Assembly: GCF_900230255.1 (NCBI RefSeq)
Contig: NZ_OCNJ01000007.1
Location: 248,001 to 312,000 of the forward strand
Origin: Caenispirillum bisanense
GTDB lineage: Bacteria; Pseudomonadota; Alphaproteobacteria; Rhodospirillales; Rhodospirillaceae
Reading direction: 5' to 3'
DNA: 64,000 nt
Within the stretch, counting starts at the first letter, position 1; each line of letters begins with the position of its first letter. Positions 1 to 8,836 of the stretch are shown here, piece after piece. The position numbers were made by a program, and so were the translations under genes. The notes under the pieces were generated by a model, which saw only the letters and a list, made by a program, of their open reading frames with translations, was not told the origin of the DNA and ran no database searches.

Positions 1-612
1 GGGCGTGTCGCGCCCCGCCGCCATGGGCGCGCCGCCGTGGCCGATGAGCAGGAACAGGACGGCCGGCGCATCGGGCGCCGGCGCCGTCGGCAGCCGCGCC
101 ACGTCGGCCCGCAGCGCGGCGACCAGCTCCGCCCCGGCGGCGGGCGTGTCCAGGATGGCGGCGATGCGCCCGATGACGTCCTCCAGCGCCGCCAGATCGT
201 TGGCGGGCGGCAGGCGCAGCACGGGCACGCCGGCCGCCGCCACCTGCGCCAGCACCTCGTCGGGGCCGGCGTCGTTCTGCGCGATCACCAGGTCGGGGCC
301 CGGCGACAGCAGGCCCTCGCCGCCCAGCGCCCGCAGGTACCCGACGCGCGGCAGGCCCTCGTAGACGGCGGGATAGGTGGTCGTCGAATCGACGGCGACC
401 ACCGTGTCCGCCTTGCCGAGGCCGGCGATGATCTCGGACACCGGGCCGCCGATGCTGACGACGCGCGCCGGCGCCGTCACGCCAACGGTATGCCCGGCGG
501 CATCGACGGCGGTGCCGGCGGCGACCGGCGACGACAGCCCGCCCGCCACCAGGGCGACGAAGGCGAGGGTGACGGCATGGCGCTGCAGCCCGGGACGGAG
601 GACAGCCATCAT
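1..612 (-). CDS. hmuT: Heme ABC transporter periplasmic binding protein HmuT, partial (3' end outside window)
   Basis: About 204 codons of the N-terminal part are visible before the gene leaves the window at base 1. The product starts with a hydrophobic signal peptide (LAFVALVAGG...SPVAA) followed by a fold of the periplasmic heme/cobalamin-binding type. The stretch GYLRALGGEGLLSPGPDLVI is characteristic of HmuT. HmuT carries heme from the outer-membrane receptor to the HmuUV permease. The ATG at 612 overlaps the hmuS stop codon (ATGA), so the two genes are probably translationally coupled; a second ATG lies at 609. hmuU and hmuV would be expected just outside the left edge. Confidence 0.9.
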   Translation of the reverse strand, partial: MMAVLRPGLQRHAVTLAFVALVAGGLSSPVAAGTAVDAAGHTVGVTAPARVVSIGGPVSEIIAGLGKADTVVAVDSTTTYPAVYEGLPRVGYLRALGGEGLLSPGPDLVIAQNDAGPDEVLAQVAAAGVPVLRLPPANDLAALEDVIGRIAAILDTPAAGAELVAALRADVARLPTAPAPDAPAVLFLLIGHGGAPMAAGRDTP

Positions 613-1694
613 GCGGCCGCCGTCCGCCCGCCTTCCGGAAGGCGCGGCAGCGTTTCCAGCACCGCCCGCCAGGCGTCGCTCTCCGGCACACCGGCGGGAC
701 GCACGCCATAGAGGATGGCGAAGTTCCGGCCGTCGGCGTCGTAGAGTTCGAGCGCCGTCACCACGCCGTCGGCCTGCGGCTTGCGGACCACCCAGGCGGT
801 GGCGGTGGCGGCGGTGACGACGTGCAGGTTGAAGCCGGGGTCGAGCACGTTGGTCCAGCCGCGCATCTCGACGATCTTCTTCACCGGGCCGCTGTGGATC
901 TGCACGCAGCCGCGGTTGCCGACGAAGACCATGATGGGAACGGCCTGATCGGCCGCCAGGGTCAGGGTGCGCGACAGGGCGTCCGGCGTGACTTCCTCGG
1001 CGAACTCGGGGCCGATGAGGCGCAGCGCCTGGTGCCGCGACGCGCCCGCATCCTTCAGCAGCCGCCGGAAATCGTGGACGTCCTGAAGGTCGCGCCACCC
1101 GGTGCGCAGCACCTCCATGTCCACCGCGTCGTCGGGTGGCGGCAGGTCGCGGGCGGGCGCCGGGTCGAGGGTCAGCAGGGCCGGCCCCGCCTCGGCGTCG
1201 TGGAACCGCCCGCACAGGGCGTCGAAGGCCGCCGCGTCGGTGTTGGCGGTCCGGTAGATCTTGATGACGGCATCACCGTGGACGTCGAAGATCTGAAGGC
1301 TGCGGCGCTCGCCGTGCAGCCCCGTCGTGGTGACGTCGAAGCCGCTGTGCCAGACCGACAGGAACAGGCGCAGGTCGACGGCGTCGTTCAGCACCAGCAT
1401 GGCGCCGCCCATTCCCCGCACGTTGCCGAAGCAGCCGGTCTTTTCGTGGACGGCGTGATCGTTGCGGGTCAGGACCATGACCTCGCCGACCTCCGGCAGG
1501 GCGTGGATCAGCTCGGCCCAGCGCCCCCCCTCCAGACGCCGCACGCCGGTCGCCGGCGATCCTGCCGCGACCAGTTGCGCCTCCGGATGGCCGAGGCTCG
1601 CGGCCAGGTCGCGCGGCCGCTGCTCGGCCGTGCCGGCGTGAACGGAAGACCAGGCCTCACTCAAGGCCGCGAGGCTGGCGGGGTGCATGGTCAT
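609..1694 (-). CDS. hmuS: Hemin-degrading factor / heme transport protein HmuS
   Basis: The 361-residue product matches the usual length of HmuS/HemS/ChuS proteins and shows their duplicated cytoplasmic heme-binding fold (roughly residues 20-170 and 190-350). HmuS-type proteins take heme from the ABC transporter and sequester or degrade it in the cytoplasm. The start at 1694 is chosen because an AGGAGA ribosome site lies 9 bases upstream. A longer frame reaching 1799 would run into the promoter and lacks such a site. The gene is first in a leftward hmuS-hmuT operon, divergent from the TonB receptor gene, and shares the Fur-like control region at about 1779-1797. Confidence 0.92.
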   Translation of the reverse strand: MTMHPASLAALSEAWSSVHAGTAEQRPRDLAASLGHPEAQLVAAGSPATGVRRLEGGRWAELIHALPEVGEVMVLTRNDHAVHEKTGCFGNVRGMGGAMLVLNDAVDLRLFLSVWHSGFDVTTTGLHGERRSLQIFDVHGDAVIKIYRTANTDAAAFDALCGRFHDAEAGPALLTLDPAPARDLPPPDDAVDMEVLRTGWRDLQDVHDFRRLLKDAGASRHQALRLIGPEFAEEVTPDALSRTLTLAADQAVPIMVFVGNRGCVQIHSGPVKKIVEMRGWTNVLDPGFNLHVVTAATATAWVVRKPQADGVVTALELYDADGRNFAILYGVRPAGVPESDAWRAVLETLPRLPEGGRTAAA

Positions 1695-1778
1695 GGTCGC
1701 ACTTCTCCTGTGGCAGTTCCAGGCGCCGGCGGGCACGGCTTCGACGGCCGGCGCGGCGCCTCCTGCATTCGACATACT

Positions 1779-1797
1779 GCGAATGAGAATGCGTTGC
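1779..1797. promoter_or_regulatory. Fur-like box in the hmuS/hmuR divergent promoter
   Basis: The sequence GCGAATGAGAATGCGTTGC keeps the AATGAGAAT core of gamma-proteobacterial Fur boxes and about 12 of 19 consensus positions; the right half is weaker. It lies between two divergent heme-uptake genes, where an iron-responsive repressor would act on both. In alphaproteobacteria Irr, RirA or Mur could be the actual protein, so the regulator's identity is inferred. Confidence 0.5.
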
Positions 1798-1864
1798 AAT
1801 TGCGAATTTGCGCGCTATCAATAGGGGCAGTGTTGTCCGACATTGCGTGAAGGAGCAGGAGGAT

Positions 1865-3910
1865 ATGCCCGCTTTCAGGACCCTTTTGGCCGGAAGCACC
1901 GCCGTCGCCTTGGTGCTGGCGCTGCCGGTAATGGCCGAGGCCGAGGAGGCCGCCGCACCGGCGTCCATCGTGCTGGACCCGGTGATGGTATCGGCCGAAC
2001 GCACCGAAAAGCGCCCGGTCGACTCGCTGGCACCGGTTTCGGTGCGGACTTCCAACGACTTCGCCCGCTTCCAGCCCCTGTCGGCGGGGGATCTGCTGGA
2101 CGGTGTTCCCGGCGTCACCACATCCGTCTCGGCGGTCAGCGGCCCCGGCACCAAGATCGGCATCCGCGGCATGGAGAACTTCGGCCGCGTCAACGTCATG
2201 GTCGACGGCGCCCGGCAGAACTTCCAGCGCTCCAGCCACGGCGAGAACACCATGGTGTTCATCGATCCCGAACTGATCGGTCAGGTGGACGTGGTGCGCG
2301 GGCCGTCGGCGGCCATCTACGGCTCGGGCGCCGTCGGCGGCGTCGTGAACTTCCGCACCAAGGACGCCGCCGACCTGCTGCGGCCCGGTGAAACCTTCGG
2401 GGCCTCCCTCACCGGCACGGTCGGCACCAACGGCGACGGCCGTCGCGGCACCGCCACCGCCTATGGCGCCGTCGACTGGGCCGACGTGGTCGTGTCCACC
2501 TCCCTCGGCCGGCTGGAAGACTACGAGGACGGCGACGGCACCAAGGTGGTGAACTCGGGCTGGGACCAGCAGAGCGCCCTCGCCAAGCTGACCCTGACAC
2601 CCAACGACTCGCATATGTTGCGAGTGAGTCTCATTCACAATAAGTTCGACTTCGAGAGCGGCACCGCCACCGTCGACGACCTGACGACCACCGCCAACAC
2701 GGTCACCGGCACCTACCACTTCACGCCGGAAGACACGCCGCTGGTCGACCTGACCGTCAACGCCTACTACACGACCACCGAGCAGGAAGAAACCCGCATC
2801 AGCGGCTCGCCGCTCGGCCGCGAAACCCGGCTGGAGGTGGAAACGCCGGGCTTCGACGTGTTCAACACCTCGCGCTTCGACCTCGGCGGCACGGGGCACG
2901 CGCTCACCGTCGGCGTCGACGGCTTCCAGGACACGGTGGAGGCGACGCGCGCCGGCGGCCCGCTCGAATTCACCCCGGCCGGCGAACGGCGCGTCCTCGG
3001 CGCCTTCATCCAGGACGAGATCGCCCTCACCGACCGCTGGTCGCTGGTCGGCGCCCTGCGGTTCGACGACTATACGCTGGAAAGCGGCGCCCTCGAGTCC
3101 TCCGACAACGCCGTGTCGCCCAAGGTCACGCTGGGCTACGAGCTGCTCGACGGCATCACCGCCTACGGGTCGTGGGCCAACGCCTTCCGTGCGCCGTCCA
3201 TCACCGAGACGCTCATCAACGGCAGCCACCCGCCGCCGGCGTCCTTCCGCTTCGTTCCCAATCCGAACCTCCAGCCGGAGACGGCGGAGAACTGGGAAGT
3301 CGGCCTCAACGTCGCCCAGGACGACCTGTTCCTGCCGCAGGACAAGCTGCGCCTGAAGGCGTCGGTGTACCAGGCGAGCGTCGACGACTACATCGCGGAG
3401 TACTTCAATCTGGTGATGGGCCGCTTCGGGCCGAACTTCGCCGCCTCCACCTACGGCTACGAGAACATCCCGGAAGCGCACCTGCGCGGCGGCGAGCTGG
3501 AACTGTCCTACGACGCCGGCTTTGCCTACGCGGGCCTGTCGCTGAGCCGCGCCCGCGGCAAGAACGCCGAGACCGGCGAACGCCTGCAGAGCGGGCTCGG
3601 CGATCACGCCACCCTCACCATCGGCGCCCGCGACCGCGACAACGGCCTCGACTTCGGCTGGCGCTTCACCGGCCGGCGCGACCTGGACGTCGCCCTGCCG
3701 GACGACCCGACCGACGCCGCCGACGATCCCGCCGGCGGCTACCTGCTGCACACCGCATACGTCAGCTACACGCCGCCGCAGCTCGACGACGCCGTCACCC
3801 TGCGCCTGACCGTGGACAACATCTTCGACACCACCTACCAGACCACGCTGGCAAACCAGGAGGCGGAACCCGGCCGCACCGTGCTCGTCAGCGGCACCAT
3901 CCGGTTCTGA
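1865..3910 (+). CDS. hmuR: TonB-dependent heme/hemoglobin receptor HmuR
   Basis: The 681-residue outer-membrane receptor has a signal peptide ending near AEA (residue 25) and an N-terminal plug (about 45-155) with typical TonB-receptor motifs (GIRGMENFGRVNVMVDGARQ and VRGPSAAIYGSGAVGG). A 22-strand barrel follows, ending in the terminal phenylalanine (SGTIRF) expected of Bam-assembled proteins. The family imports heme or hemoglobin-derived heme using TonB/ExbBD energy. The start at 1865 follows an AGGAGGAT site, although the frame stays open to 1808. Codons around 2611-2645 are unusually A/T-rich for this genome. Divergent hmuST and the Fur-like site support an iron-starvation role. Confidence 0.95.
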   Translation: MPAFRTLLAGSTAVALVLALPVMAEAEEAAAPASIVLDPVMVSAERTEKRPVDSLAPVSVRTSNDFARFQPLSAGDLLDGVPGVTTSVSAVSGPGTKIGIRGMENFGRVNVMVDGARQNFQRSSHGENTMVFIDPELIGQVDVVRGPSAAIYGSGAVGGVVNFRTKDAADLLRPGETFGASLTGTVGTNGDGRRGTATAYGAVDWADVVVSTSLGRLEDYEDGDGTKVVNSGWDQQSALAKLTLTPNDSHMLRVSLIHNKFDFESGTATVDDLTTTANTVTGTYHFTPEDTPLVDLTVNAYYTTTEQEETRISGSPLGRETRLEVETPGFDVFNTSRFDLGGTGHALTVGVDGFQDTVEATRAGGPLEFTPAGERRVLGAFIQDEIALTDRWSLVGALRFDDYTLESGALESSDNAVSPKVTLGYELLDGITAYGSWANAFRAPSITETLINGSHPPPASFRFVPNPNLQPETAENWEVGLNVAQDDLFLPQDKLRLKASVYQASVDDYIAEYFNLVMGRFGPNFAASTYGYENIPEAHLRGGELELSYDAGFAYAGLSLSRARGKNAETGERLQSGLGDHATLTIGARDRDNGLDFGWRFTGRRDLDVALPDDPTDAADDPAGGYLLHTAYVSYTPPQLDDAVTLRLTVDNIFDTTYQTTLANQEAEPGRTVLVSGTIRF

Positions 3911-3938
3911 TCGCCCGACGGCGGCGGCCGTAATGAAG

Positions 3939-3970
3939 ACACCCCTCTCCGCGCCGGCGGAGAGGGGTGT
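3939..3970. terminator. Strong hairpin terminator between convergent hmuR and dctM
   Basis: A perfect 14-bp stem (ACACCCCTCTCCGC pairing with GCGGAGAGGGGTGT) closes a GCCG tetraloop. It sits 28 bases after the hmuR stop and 24 bases beyond the dctM stop, so it can serve both strands. There is no long U-run on either side. Confidence 0.8.
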
Positions 3971-3994
3971 CGTCGTCTTCGGCGTTCCGATGGG

Positions 3995-5356
3995 TCAGCG
4001 GGCGTACATCATGCCCGGCAGCCAGAGGATCAGATCCTCCCACAGGAAGACCGCGGCAAGAACGAGCAGCTGCACGATCACGAAGGGAATCACGCCCCTG
4101 TAGATGTGCCCGATGGTGATGCCGGGTGGCGCCACTCCCTTCAGATAGAACAGCGAGAAGCCGACGGGTGGCGTCAGGAAGCTGGTCTGCAGGCAGACGG
4201 CGAACATCACCGTGAACCAGGTCAGGTCGTAGCCCAGATCCTTCACCACCGGGGCCACCAGCGGCAGGATGATCAGGCTGATTTCCAGCCAGTCCAGGAA
4301 GAAGCCGGCGAGGAAGGCGATGAACAGGATGAACATCACCACGCCCCACGGCGGGAACGGCAGGCCCTTCAGCAGGTCGCCGATGAACTCGTCGCCGCCG
4401 AGCGAGCGCATGACCAGCGCGAAGGCCGTGGCACCGAGGAAGATACCGAAGATGAAAGCGGTGGTCAGCGCCGTCTCGCGGCACACCTGACGCACCACGT
4501 TCATGTCGAGGCGGCGGTTGGCGAGCGCCAGGATCGTCGCGCCCAGCGCACCGATGCCCGAGGCCTCCGTCGGCGTCGCGATGCCGAAGAAGATGGTGCC
4601 GAGCACGGCAAGGATGAGGCCGAAGGGCGGCAGCACCGCCAGCACAGTCTCCCACACGTCGTGCCAACCGATGCGCTCGTGATGCGGCGGCGCCGGCGCG
4701 GCCGAGGGGTTCACGAAGCCGACGATCACCACATAGACGATGTAGGAGACGCCGAGCAGCAGGCCCGGGATGATGGCGCCCATGAACAGGTCGCCCACCG
4801 GCAGCGACAGCTGGTCGGCCATGATGACCAGCATGATCGACGGCGGGATGAGGATGCCGAGGGTGCCCGACGACGCCACCACGCCGGTCGACAGCGTCTT
4901 GGCGTAGTTCTTCTCCATCATGATCGGCAGCGCCAGCATGGACAGCAGCACCACCGAGGCACCGACGATGCCGGTGGAGGCCGCCAGCAGCACGCCGATG
5001 ACGATGACGGTGATGGCGAGGCCGCCGCGCAGGCCGCCGAACAGCTTGGCGAAGCTCTTCATCAGGCGTTCGGCGACGCCGGAGCGGTCGAGCATCAGGC
5101 CCATGAAGACGAACATGGGCAACGACACCAGCACCCAGTTCGACATCTGGGCATAGATGCGGTCGACGATGACCGCGAAATCCGACCAGCTGTCGAGGAA
5201 GTAGGTGTCGATGTCGAACCAGTTCAGCAGCGCGAACGAGATGACGGTGAAGAGAAAGGAGATGCCGCCCAGGATCCACGCCAGCGGGAAGCCGGTGAAG
5301 ATCAGGCCGATGAAGCTGAGCAGCAGGATGATGACGACGATTTCATACTGTTCCAC
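3995..5356 (-). CDS. dctM: TRAP transporter large permease (DctM)
   Basis: The 453-residue inner-membrane protein has the repeated hydrophobic segments of DctM/SiaM-type permeases and the family signatures GIVGASVVLLSMLALP and SGTLGILIPPSIMLVI. Together with the small permease it forms the sodium-coupled channel of a TRAP importer. The start is GTG at 5356 behind a GGGGGA site; no in-frame ATG offers a better ribosome site. It is the last gene of the leftward operon dctP-dctQ-dctM. The subtype groups with the longer permeases that accompany TakP-like, 2-oxoacid/monocarboxylate-type binding proteins; the exact substrate is not readable. Confidence 0.93.
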   Translation of the reverse strand: MEQYEIVVIILLLSFIGLIFTGFPLAWILGGISFLFTVISFALLNWFDIDTYFLDSWSDFAVIVDRIYAQMSNWVLVSLPMFVFMGLMLDRSGVAERLMKSFAKLFGGLRGGLAITVIVIGVLLAASTGIVGASVVLLSMLALPIMMEKNYAKTLSTGVVASSGTLGILIPPSIMLVIMADQLSLPVGDLFMGAIIPGLLLGVSYIVYVVIVGFVNPSAAPAPPHHERIGWHDVWETVLAVLPPFGLILAVLGTIFFGIATPTEASGIGALGATILALANRRLDMNVVRQVCRETALTTAFIFGIFLGATAFALVMRSLGGDEFIGDLLKGLPFPPWGVVMFILFIAFLAGFFLDWLEISLIILPLVAPVVKDLGYDLTWFTVMFAVCLQTSFLTPPVGFSLFYLKGVAPPGITIGHIYRGVIPFVIVQLLVLAAVFLWEDLILWLPGMMYAR

Positions 5357-5377
5357 GATGGTTCCCCCGTGCCCTGC

Positions 5378-5968
5378 TCATTCTTTCGGCCAGATCGGGC
5401 GCGGCACGCCGAACAGCATGGCGGTGCAGCGCAGCAGGCGAGCCACCGCGGCCAGGATCAGCAGCAGGAACCCCCAGAAGATGAAGGACTTCAGGATCCA
5501 GCGGTACGGCAGGCCGCCCGGCGCGGCGGAGCGCTCGTTCTGGATGAAGCTCGTCTCGATGTAGGGGATCGACTGCAGAAGGATCGTCACCAGGAACGGC
5601 AGCAGCATGAACACCAGGCCGAACAGCTCGATCCAGGCCCGCTTCTTCGGCCGAAGACGCTCGGCCACCACGTCGACGCGCACGTGCCGGTCCTCGACCA
5701 TGCAATACGACAGGCCGAGGATGAAGCCGATGGCGTAGATGTGCCATTGCAGCTCTTCGAGCTGAATGGACCCCATGTTGAAGAAGTATCGCAGGACCAC
5801 CTGAAGGACGATGACCGCCACCAGGATGACCCAGATCCAGCTGGTCACCCGCCCGACCCAGCGCACGAAGCGGTCCAGCACGTTGGACGGCGCGGTGCGC
5901 GGCAGGGCGAAGTCGGCCGGCAGGTCGTCGCCGGGCGCTTCAGGGCGGTCCACGGGCTGTGCGCTCAT
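5378..5968 (-). CDS. dctQ: TRAP transporter small permease (DctQ)
   Basis: The 196-residue protein has four predicted membrane segments, including WVILVAVIVLQVVLRYFF near residue 50. The motif ELQWHIYAIGFILGLSYC is common in DctQ of the longer, TakP-associated type. A proline-rich cytoplasmic N-terminus of about 35 residues precedes the first helix. The ATG at 5968 follows a GGAG site at 5-base spacing. The gene lies 22 bases before dctM and 132 bases after dctP, separated from dctP by a hairpin at 6021-6046. Confidence 0.9.
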   Translation of the reverse strand: MSAQPVDRPEAPGDDLPADFALPRTAPSNVLDRFVRWVGRVTSWIWVILVAVIVLQVVLRYFFNMGSIQLEELQWHIYAIGFILGLSYCMVEDRHVRVDVVAERLRPKKRAWIELFGLVFMLLPFLVTILLQSIPYIETSFIQNERSAAPGGLPYRWILKSFIFWGFLLLILAAVARLLRCTAMLFGVPRPIWPKE

Positions 5969-6016
5969 GGATGCTCCGTCTTGTTCAGAAATAAGGGCGT
6001 CGGCGCCCTCGTCCGG

Positions 6017-6046
6017 AAAAGGGCGGGGACTGTCGGGCCCCCGCCC
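6017..6046 (-). terminator. Intercistronic attenuator hairpin between dctP and dctQ
   Basis: Read on the minus strand, GGGCGGGG pairs perfectly with CCCCGCCC across a 10-base loop and is followed at once by TTTT, the form of an intrinsic terminator. It lies inside the operon after the binding-protein gene. This predicts partial termination and a surplus of the periplasmic protein over the membrane subunits. Confidence 0.7.
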
Positions 6047-6100
6047 CGCAGGAAGGTCGGAAACGCGGGCCGGCGCCGGGCCGGCCCGCCCATCGGCCGC

Positions 6101-7183
6101 TTACTGCTGCGACTGGCGCCAGTCGCGCGGCAGGTAGCCCATGCGGTGCCACTGGGCGTTCTCGTCCATGAAGGCCTGCATGCTCTCGTAGACGCGCTTG
6201 AAGTCGGCGTCCTTGGCCGAGTAGTCGGCCAGCACTTCGTCGGAGGCCTTCTTCAGAGCCCGCAGAACGTCTTCCGGCATCTCGACGACCTTGGCGCCGT
6301 GCTCTTCCTGCAGGCGCTTCAGGGCGGCGCCCTGGGTGCCTTCGGCGCGGGCGATGGACTTGGCGACGCCGGCGATGCAGGCGGTGCGCATCATGGCCTG
6401 CTGCTCTTCGGCCAGGGCGTCCCACTTCGCCTTGTTGACGTAGAGGAACTGGTTGGTGGACGGCTGGTGCCAGCCCGGCAGGTGGTAGTAGTTGACCACC
6501 TTGTAGAAGCCCAGCTGCTCGTCGACCACCGGCAGGGAGAACTCGGTGGCGTCGATGACGCCCTTCTCGAGCGCCTCGAACAGCTCGGAGCCCGGCAGCA
6601 GGGTGACGGAGGCACCCAGCTTCTGCAGGATCTCGCCGCCCAGGCCCGCGAAGCGGATCTTCAGGCCCTTGATCTGGTCCAGGTTCTCGATCGGGAAGCG
6701 GAACCAGCCGGCGGCCTCGGGGCTGATGGAGCCGCAGTACAGCGGCACGATGTTATGGGGAGCGTAGATCTCCTCCATCATCTGCTGGCCGCCCTTTTCG
6801 AGCATCCACGCGGCGTACTGCGCCGGTTCCATGCCGAACGGCACGGCGCCGTAGAGGGCGGAGGCCGGCAGCTTGCCGATCTCGTAGCCGGCCCAGACGT
6901 AGCCGGAGTCGACCTTGCCGGCGGAGACGGCCTCGAACACCTCGGTGCCCTTGACCAGCTTGCCCGGCTCGAAGACTTCCAGGTTGATCTTGTTGCCGGA
7001 CATGGCCTTCAGCTGCTCGGCCACCCACGGGCCGGTGTCGGCCAGCGCGGGAAGGGTCGAGGGAAAGCCCATGGTCATCTGCCAGCGCACGCGCTCCTGC
7101 GCCTGCGCGCCGGTGACGAGACCGGCGGTCAGAACGCCGGCCACGCCGAGGGCGACCGCGTGCTTCGTTACTCGCTTGAGCAT
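6101..7183 (-). CDS. dctP: TRAP transporter periplasmic binding protein (DctP family, TakP-like)
   Basis: The 360-residue protein begins with a signal peptide (LKRVTKHAVALGVAGVLTAGLVTGAQA). It carries the DctP fold with the arginine-containing motif GLKIRFAGLGGEILQKLG, then GVIDATEF and YYHLPGWHQPS. These last motifs resemble TakP and related binding proteins for 2-oxo or other monocarboxylates rather than C4-dicarboxylate DctP; the substrate assignment is inference. The start at 7183 follows AGGGAGGT. It is first in the leftward operon, with a 7-bp hairpin in its leader (7211-7227). Confidence 0.88.
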   Translation of the reverse strand: MLKRVTKHAVALGVAGVLTAGLVTGAQAQERVRWQMTMGFPSTLPALADTGPWVAEQLKAMSGNKINLEVFEPGKLVKGTEVFEAVSAGKVDSGYVWAGYEIGKLPASALYGAVPFGMEPAQYAAWMLEKGGQQMMEEIYAPHNIVPLYCGSISPEAAGWFRFPIENLDQIKGLKIRFAGLGGEILQKLGASVTLLPGSELFEALEKGVIDATEFSLPVVDEQLGFYKVVNYYHLPGWHQPSTNQFLYVNKAKWDALAEEQQAMMRTACIAGVAKSIARAEGTQGAALKRLQEEHGAKVVEMPEDVLRALKKASDEVLADYSAKDADFKRVYESMQAFMDENAQWHRMGYLPRDWRQSQQ

Positions 7184-7672
7184 ATGTAACCTCCCTGGGG
7201 TCGAGTTCATGCCGGCCGTTGGCCGGCCAGTCTCAAAACTTCTTTACGGGCCGTTGCGCCCTGAAGCGCCGGCTCTTTACCGTACTTGCGCGCTCAGGCT
7301 ATCCAATGATCGGGAGAGGCACAAGCGCCGTATGCACGGCGTAAGGGAATTGCGCACGAAAGAGCCTTGTAACCAAAGAGCATTGCGGGGCGGCGGCGGC
7401 CCGTCGTCTTCATCTGGACCCTGACCGGCCGCACGAAAAGCCCTCCGTCGGCTGCTTTTGCCGTCGCAATGCGAGTCGGCGCGACTTTTCTGCATGGTCG
7501 GTCGCACGAGAGCCGAAATCTATTCCTGAAGGCATAAGCGGACACCCGGCGCCCTCCGGCAGAGGTCGTAGACCAGCGGGATCCTGTTGACGCCGCCCGC
7601 GGAAAGGTTCAAGACCGCAATGTGTATGCGGGCTTCCTCCGCCGCCCGGCGGTGAGCCCGGAGGAGGTCCAG
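7184..7672. other. Intergenic region with divergent promoters
   Basis: These 489 bases separate leftward dctP from the rightward sensor kinase. No convincing coding region was found. Two perfect inverted repeats are visible: GCCGGCC-GTT-GGCCGGC at 7211-7227, in the dctP leader, and CGCCGT-ATGC-ACGGCG at 7326-7341. Either could be an operator or a leader hairpin; no regulator gene lies beside them. Confidence 0.5.
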
Positions 7673-8836
7673 GTGCAGGCCATCACAATCCTGCTGGTGG
7701 AGGACAATCCCGCCGACGCGCGGTTCGTCCAGCTTATGCTCGCCGAGGGCACGACGGCCCGTTACGTCGTCACCGAGGCCTCCAGCCTCGCCGCGGCCCG
7801 AGCGCATCTCGCCGCCCATGTGCCCGACGTGGTGCTGCTCGACATGCACCTGCCCGACAGCCGCGGCATGCCGACGGTCGAAGCCGTCGTCGCCCTGTGC
7901 CCGGAGACGCCCGTGGTGGTGCTCACCGGCCTCGACGACGAGGAGATCGGCATGGAGGCCATCCGCGCCGGCGCCCAGGACTTCCTGGTCAAGGGCTTCA
8001 CCGACGGCACGCTGGTCCGCCGCGTCATCGCCCATGCCATCGAACGGCGGCGCATCGGCGTCGAGCTGGAACACGCCCACGCCGAACTGGCGCGCTCCAA
8101 CGCCGAGAAGGACCGCTTCTTCTCCATCATCGCCCACGACCTGAAGAGCCCGTTCAACGCGCTGCTCGGCTTTTCGGAAGTGCTGCTGGCGCGGGCGCCG
8201 GCCATGCCGCCGCAGCAGGTGCTGGAATACGTGCAGATCATCCACGACAGCGGCAAGGCGGCCTACGAACTGCTGGAGAACCTGCTGGAGTGGTCGCGCC
8301 TGCAACTCGGCCGCATGGAGATCCGGCCCGAGCCCGTGTCCCTCGCCCGCCTCGCCGACCGGGTGACCACCCTGCACCGGCTGGCGGCGGAGGAGAAGGG
8401 CATCACCCTGCGCCACCGTGTCGACGGATACCACGTGCTGGCCGATCCGGCGGTGGTCGACACCATCCTGCGCAACCTGGTGGGCAACGCGGTGAAGTTC
8501 ACCGAACCCGGCGGCACCGTCGCCATCACGGCCGCCCCGGCCCCGGACGCGCCGGGTCGCATCGCCCTCACGGTCACCGACACCGGCGTCGGCATGAGCG
8601 CCGCCAGGGTGGCGGAGCTGTTCCACATCGACCGCCCCATCTCCACCGCCGGCACCCGCGGCGAGAAGGGCACCGGCCTCGGCCTCGTGCTGTGCGCCGA
8701 ACTGGCGGCCAAGTCGGGCGGCCGCATCACCGTCGACAGCACCCCCGGCGCCGGCACCCGCTTCCACGTCCTGCTGCCGGCGGCGGAGGTGGCCGAGGTG
8801 GCCTGGCGGGCGGAGCAGGAGGAGGCCGTGGCCTGA
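7673..8836 (+). CDS. Receiver-first hybrid histidine kinase (REC-HisKA-HATPase)
   Basis: The 387-residue soluble protein has an N-terminal receiver domain (about 4-125) with the phosphoacceptor aspartate in VVLLDMHLPDS and the conserved lysine in FLVKGF. A short coiled linker follows, then a HisKA domain with its histidine in IIAHDLKSPFNA (near residue 153). The HATPase domain (about 250-375) has the N box RNLVGNAVKF, G1 DTGVGM and G2 GTGLGL. The order is the reverse of ordinary hybrid kinases and suggests a relay kinase switched by phosphorylation. The GTG at 7673 is preferred because GGAGGAGG ends 5 bases upstream; the frame is open from 7622. No cognate regulator is adjacent. Confidence 0.9.
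   Translation: MQAITILLVEDNPADARFVQLMLAEGTTARYVVTEASSLAAARAHLAAHVPDVVLLDMHLPDSRGMPTVEAVVALCPETPVVVLTGLDDEEIGMEAIRAGAQDFLVKGFTDGTLVRRVIAHAIERRRIGVELEHAHAELARSNAEKDRFFSIIAHDLKSPFNALLGFSEVLLARAPAMPPQQVLEYVQIIHDSGKAAYELLENLLEWSRLQLGRMEIRPEPVSLARLADRVTTLHRLAAEEKGITLRHRVDGYHVLADPAVVDTILRNLVGNAVKFTEPGGTVAITAAPAPDAPGRIALTVTDTGVGMSAARVAELFHIDRPISTAGTRGEKGTGLGLVLCAELAAKSGGRITVDSTPGAGTRFHVLLPAAEVAEVAWRAEQEEAVA

Noticed and set aside
4106-7189. A 1027-codon open frame on the plus strand opposite the TRAP operon
   Set aside because: It is antisense to three well-recognised TRAP genes and its translation is a low-complexity Gln/Asp/His/Arg-rich mix, the usual artefact of high-GC DNA.
7277-7507. Small minus-strand open frame in the dctP upstream region
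   Set aside because: No ribosome site, no recognisable motif and no coding-type third-position bias; treated as non-coding.
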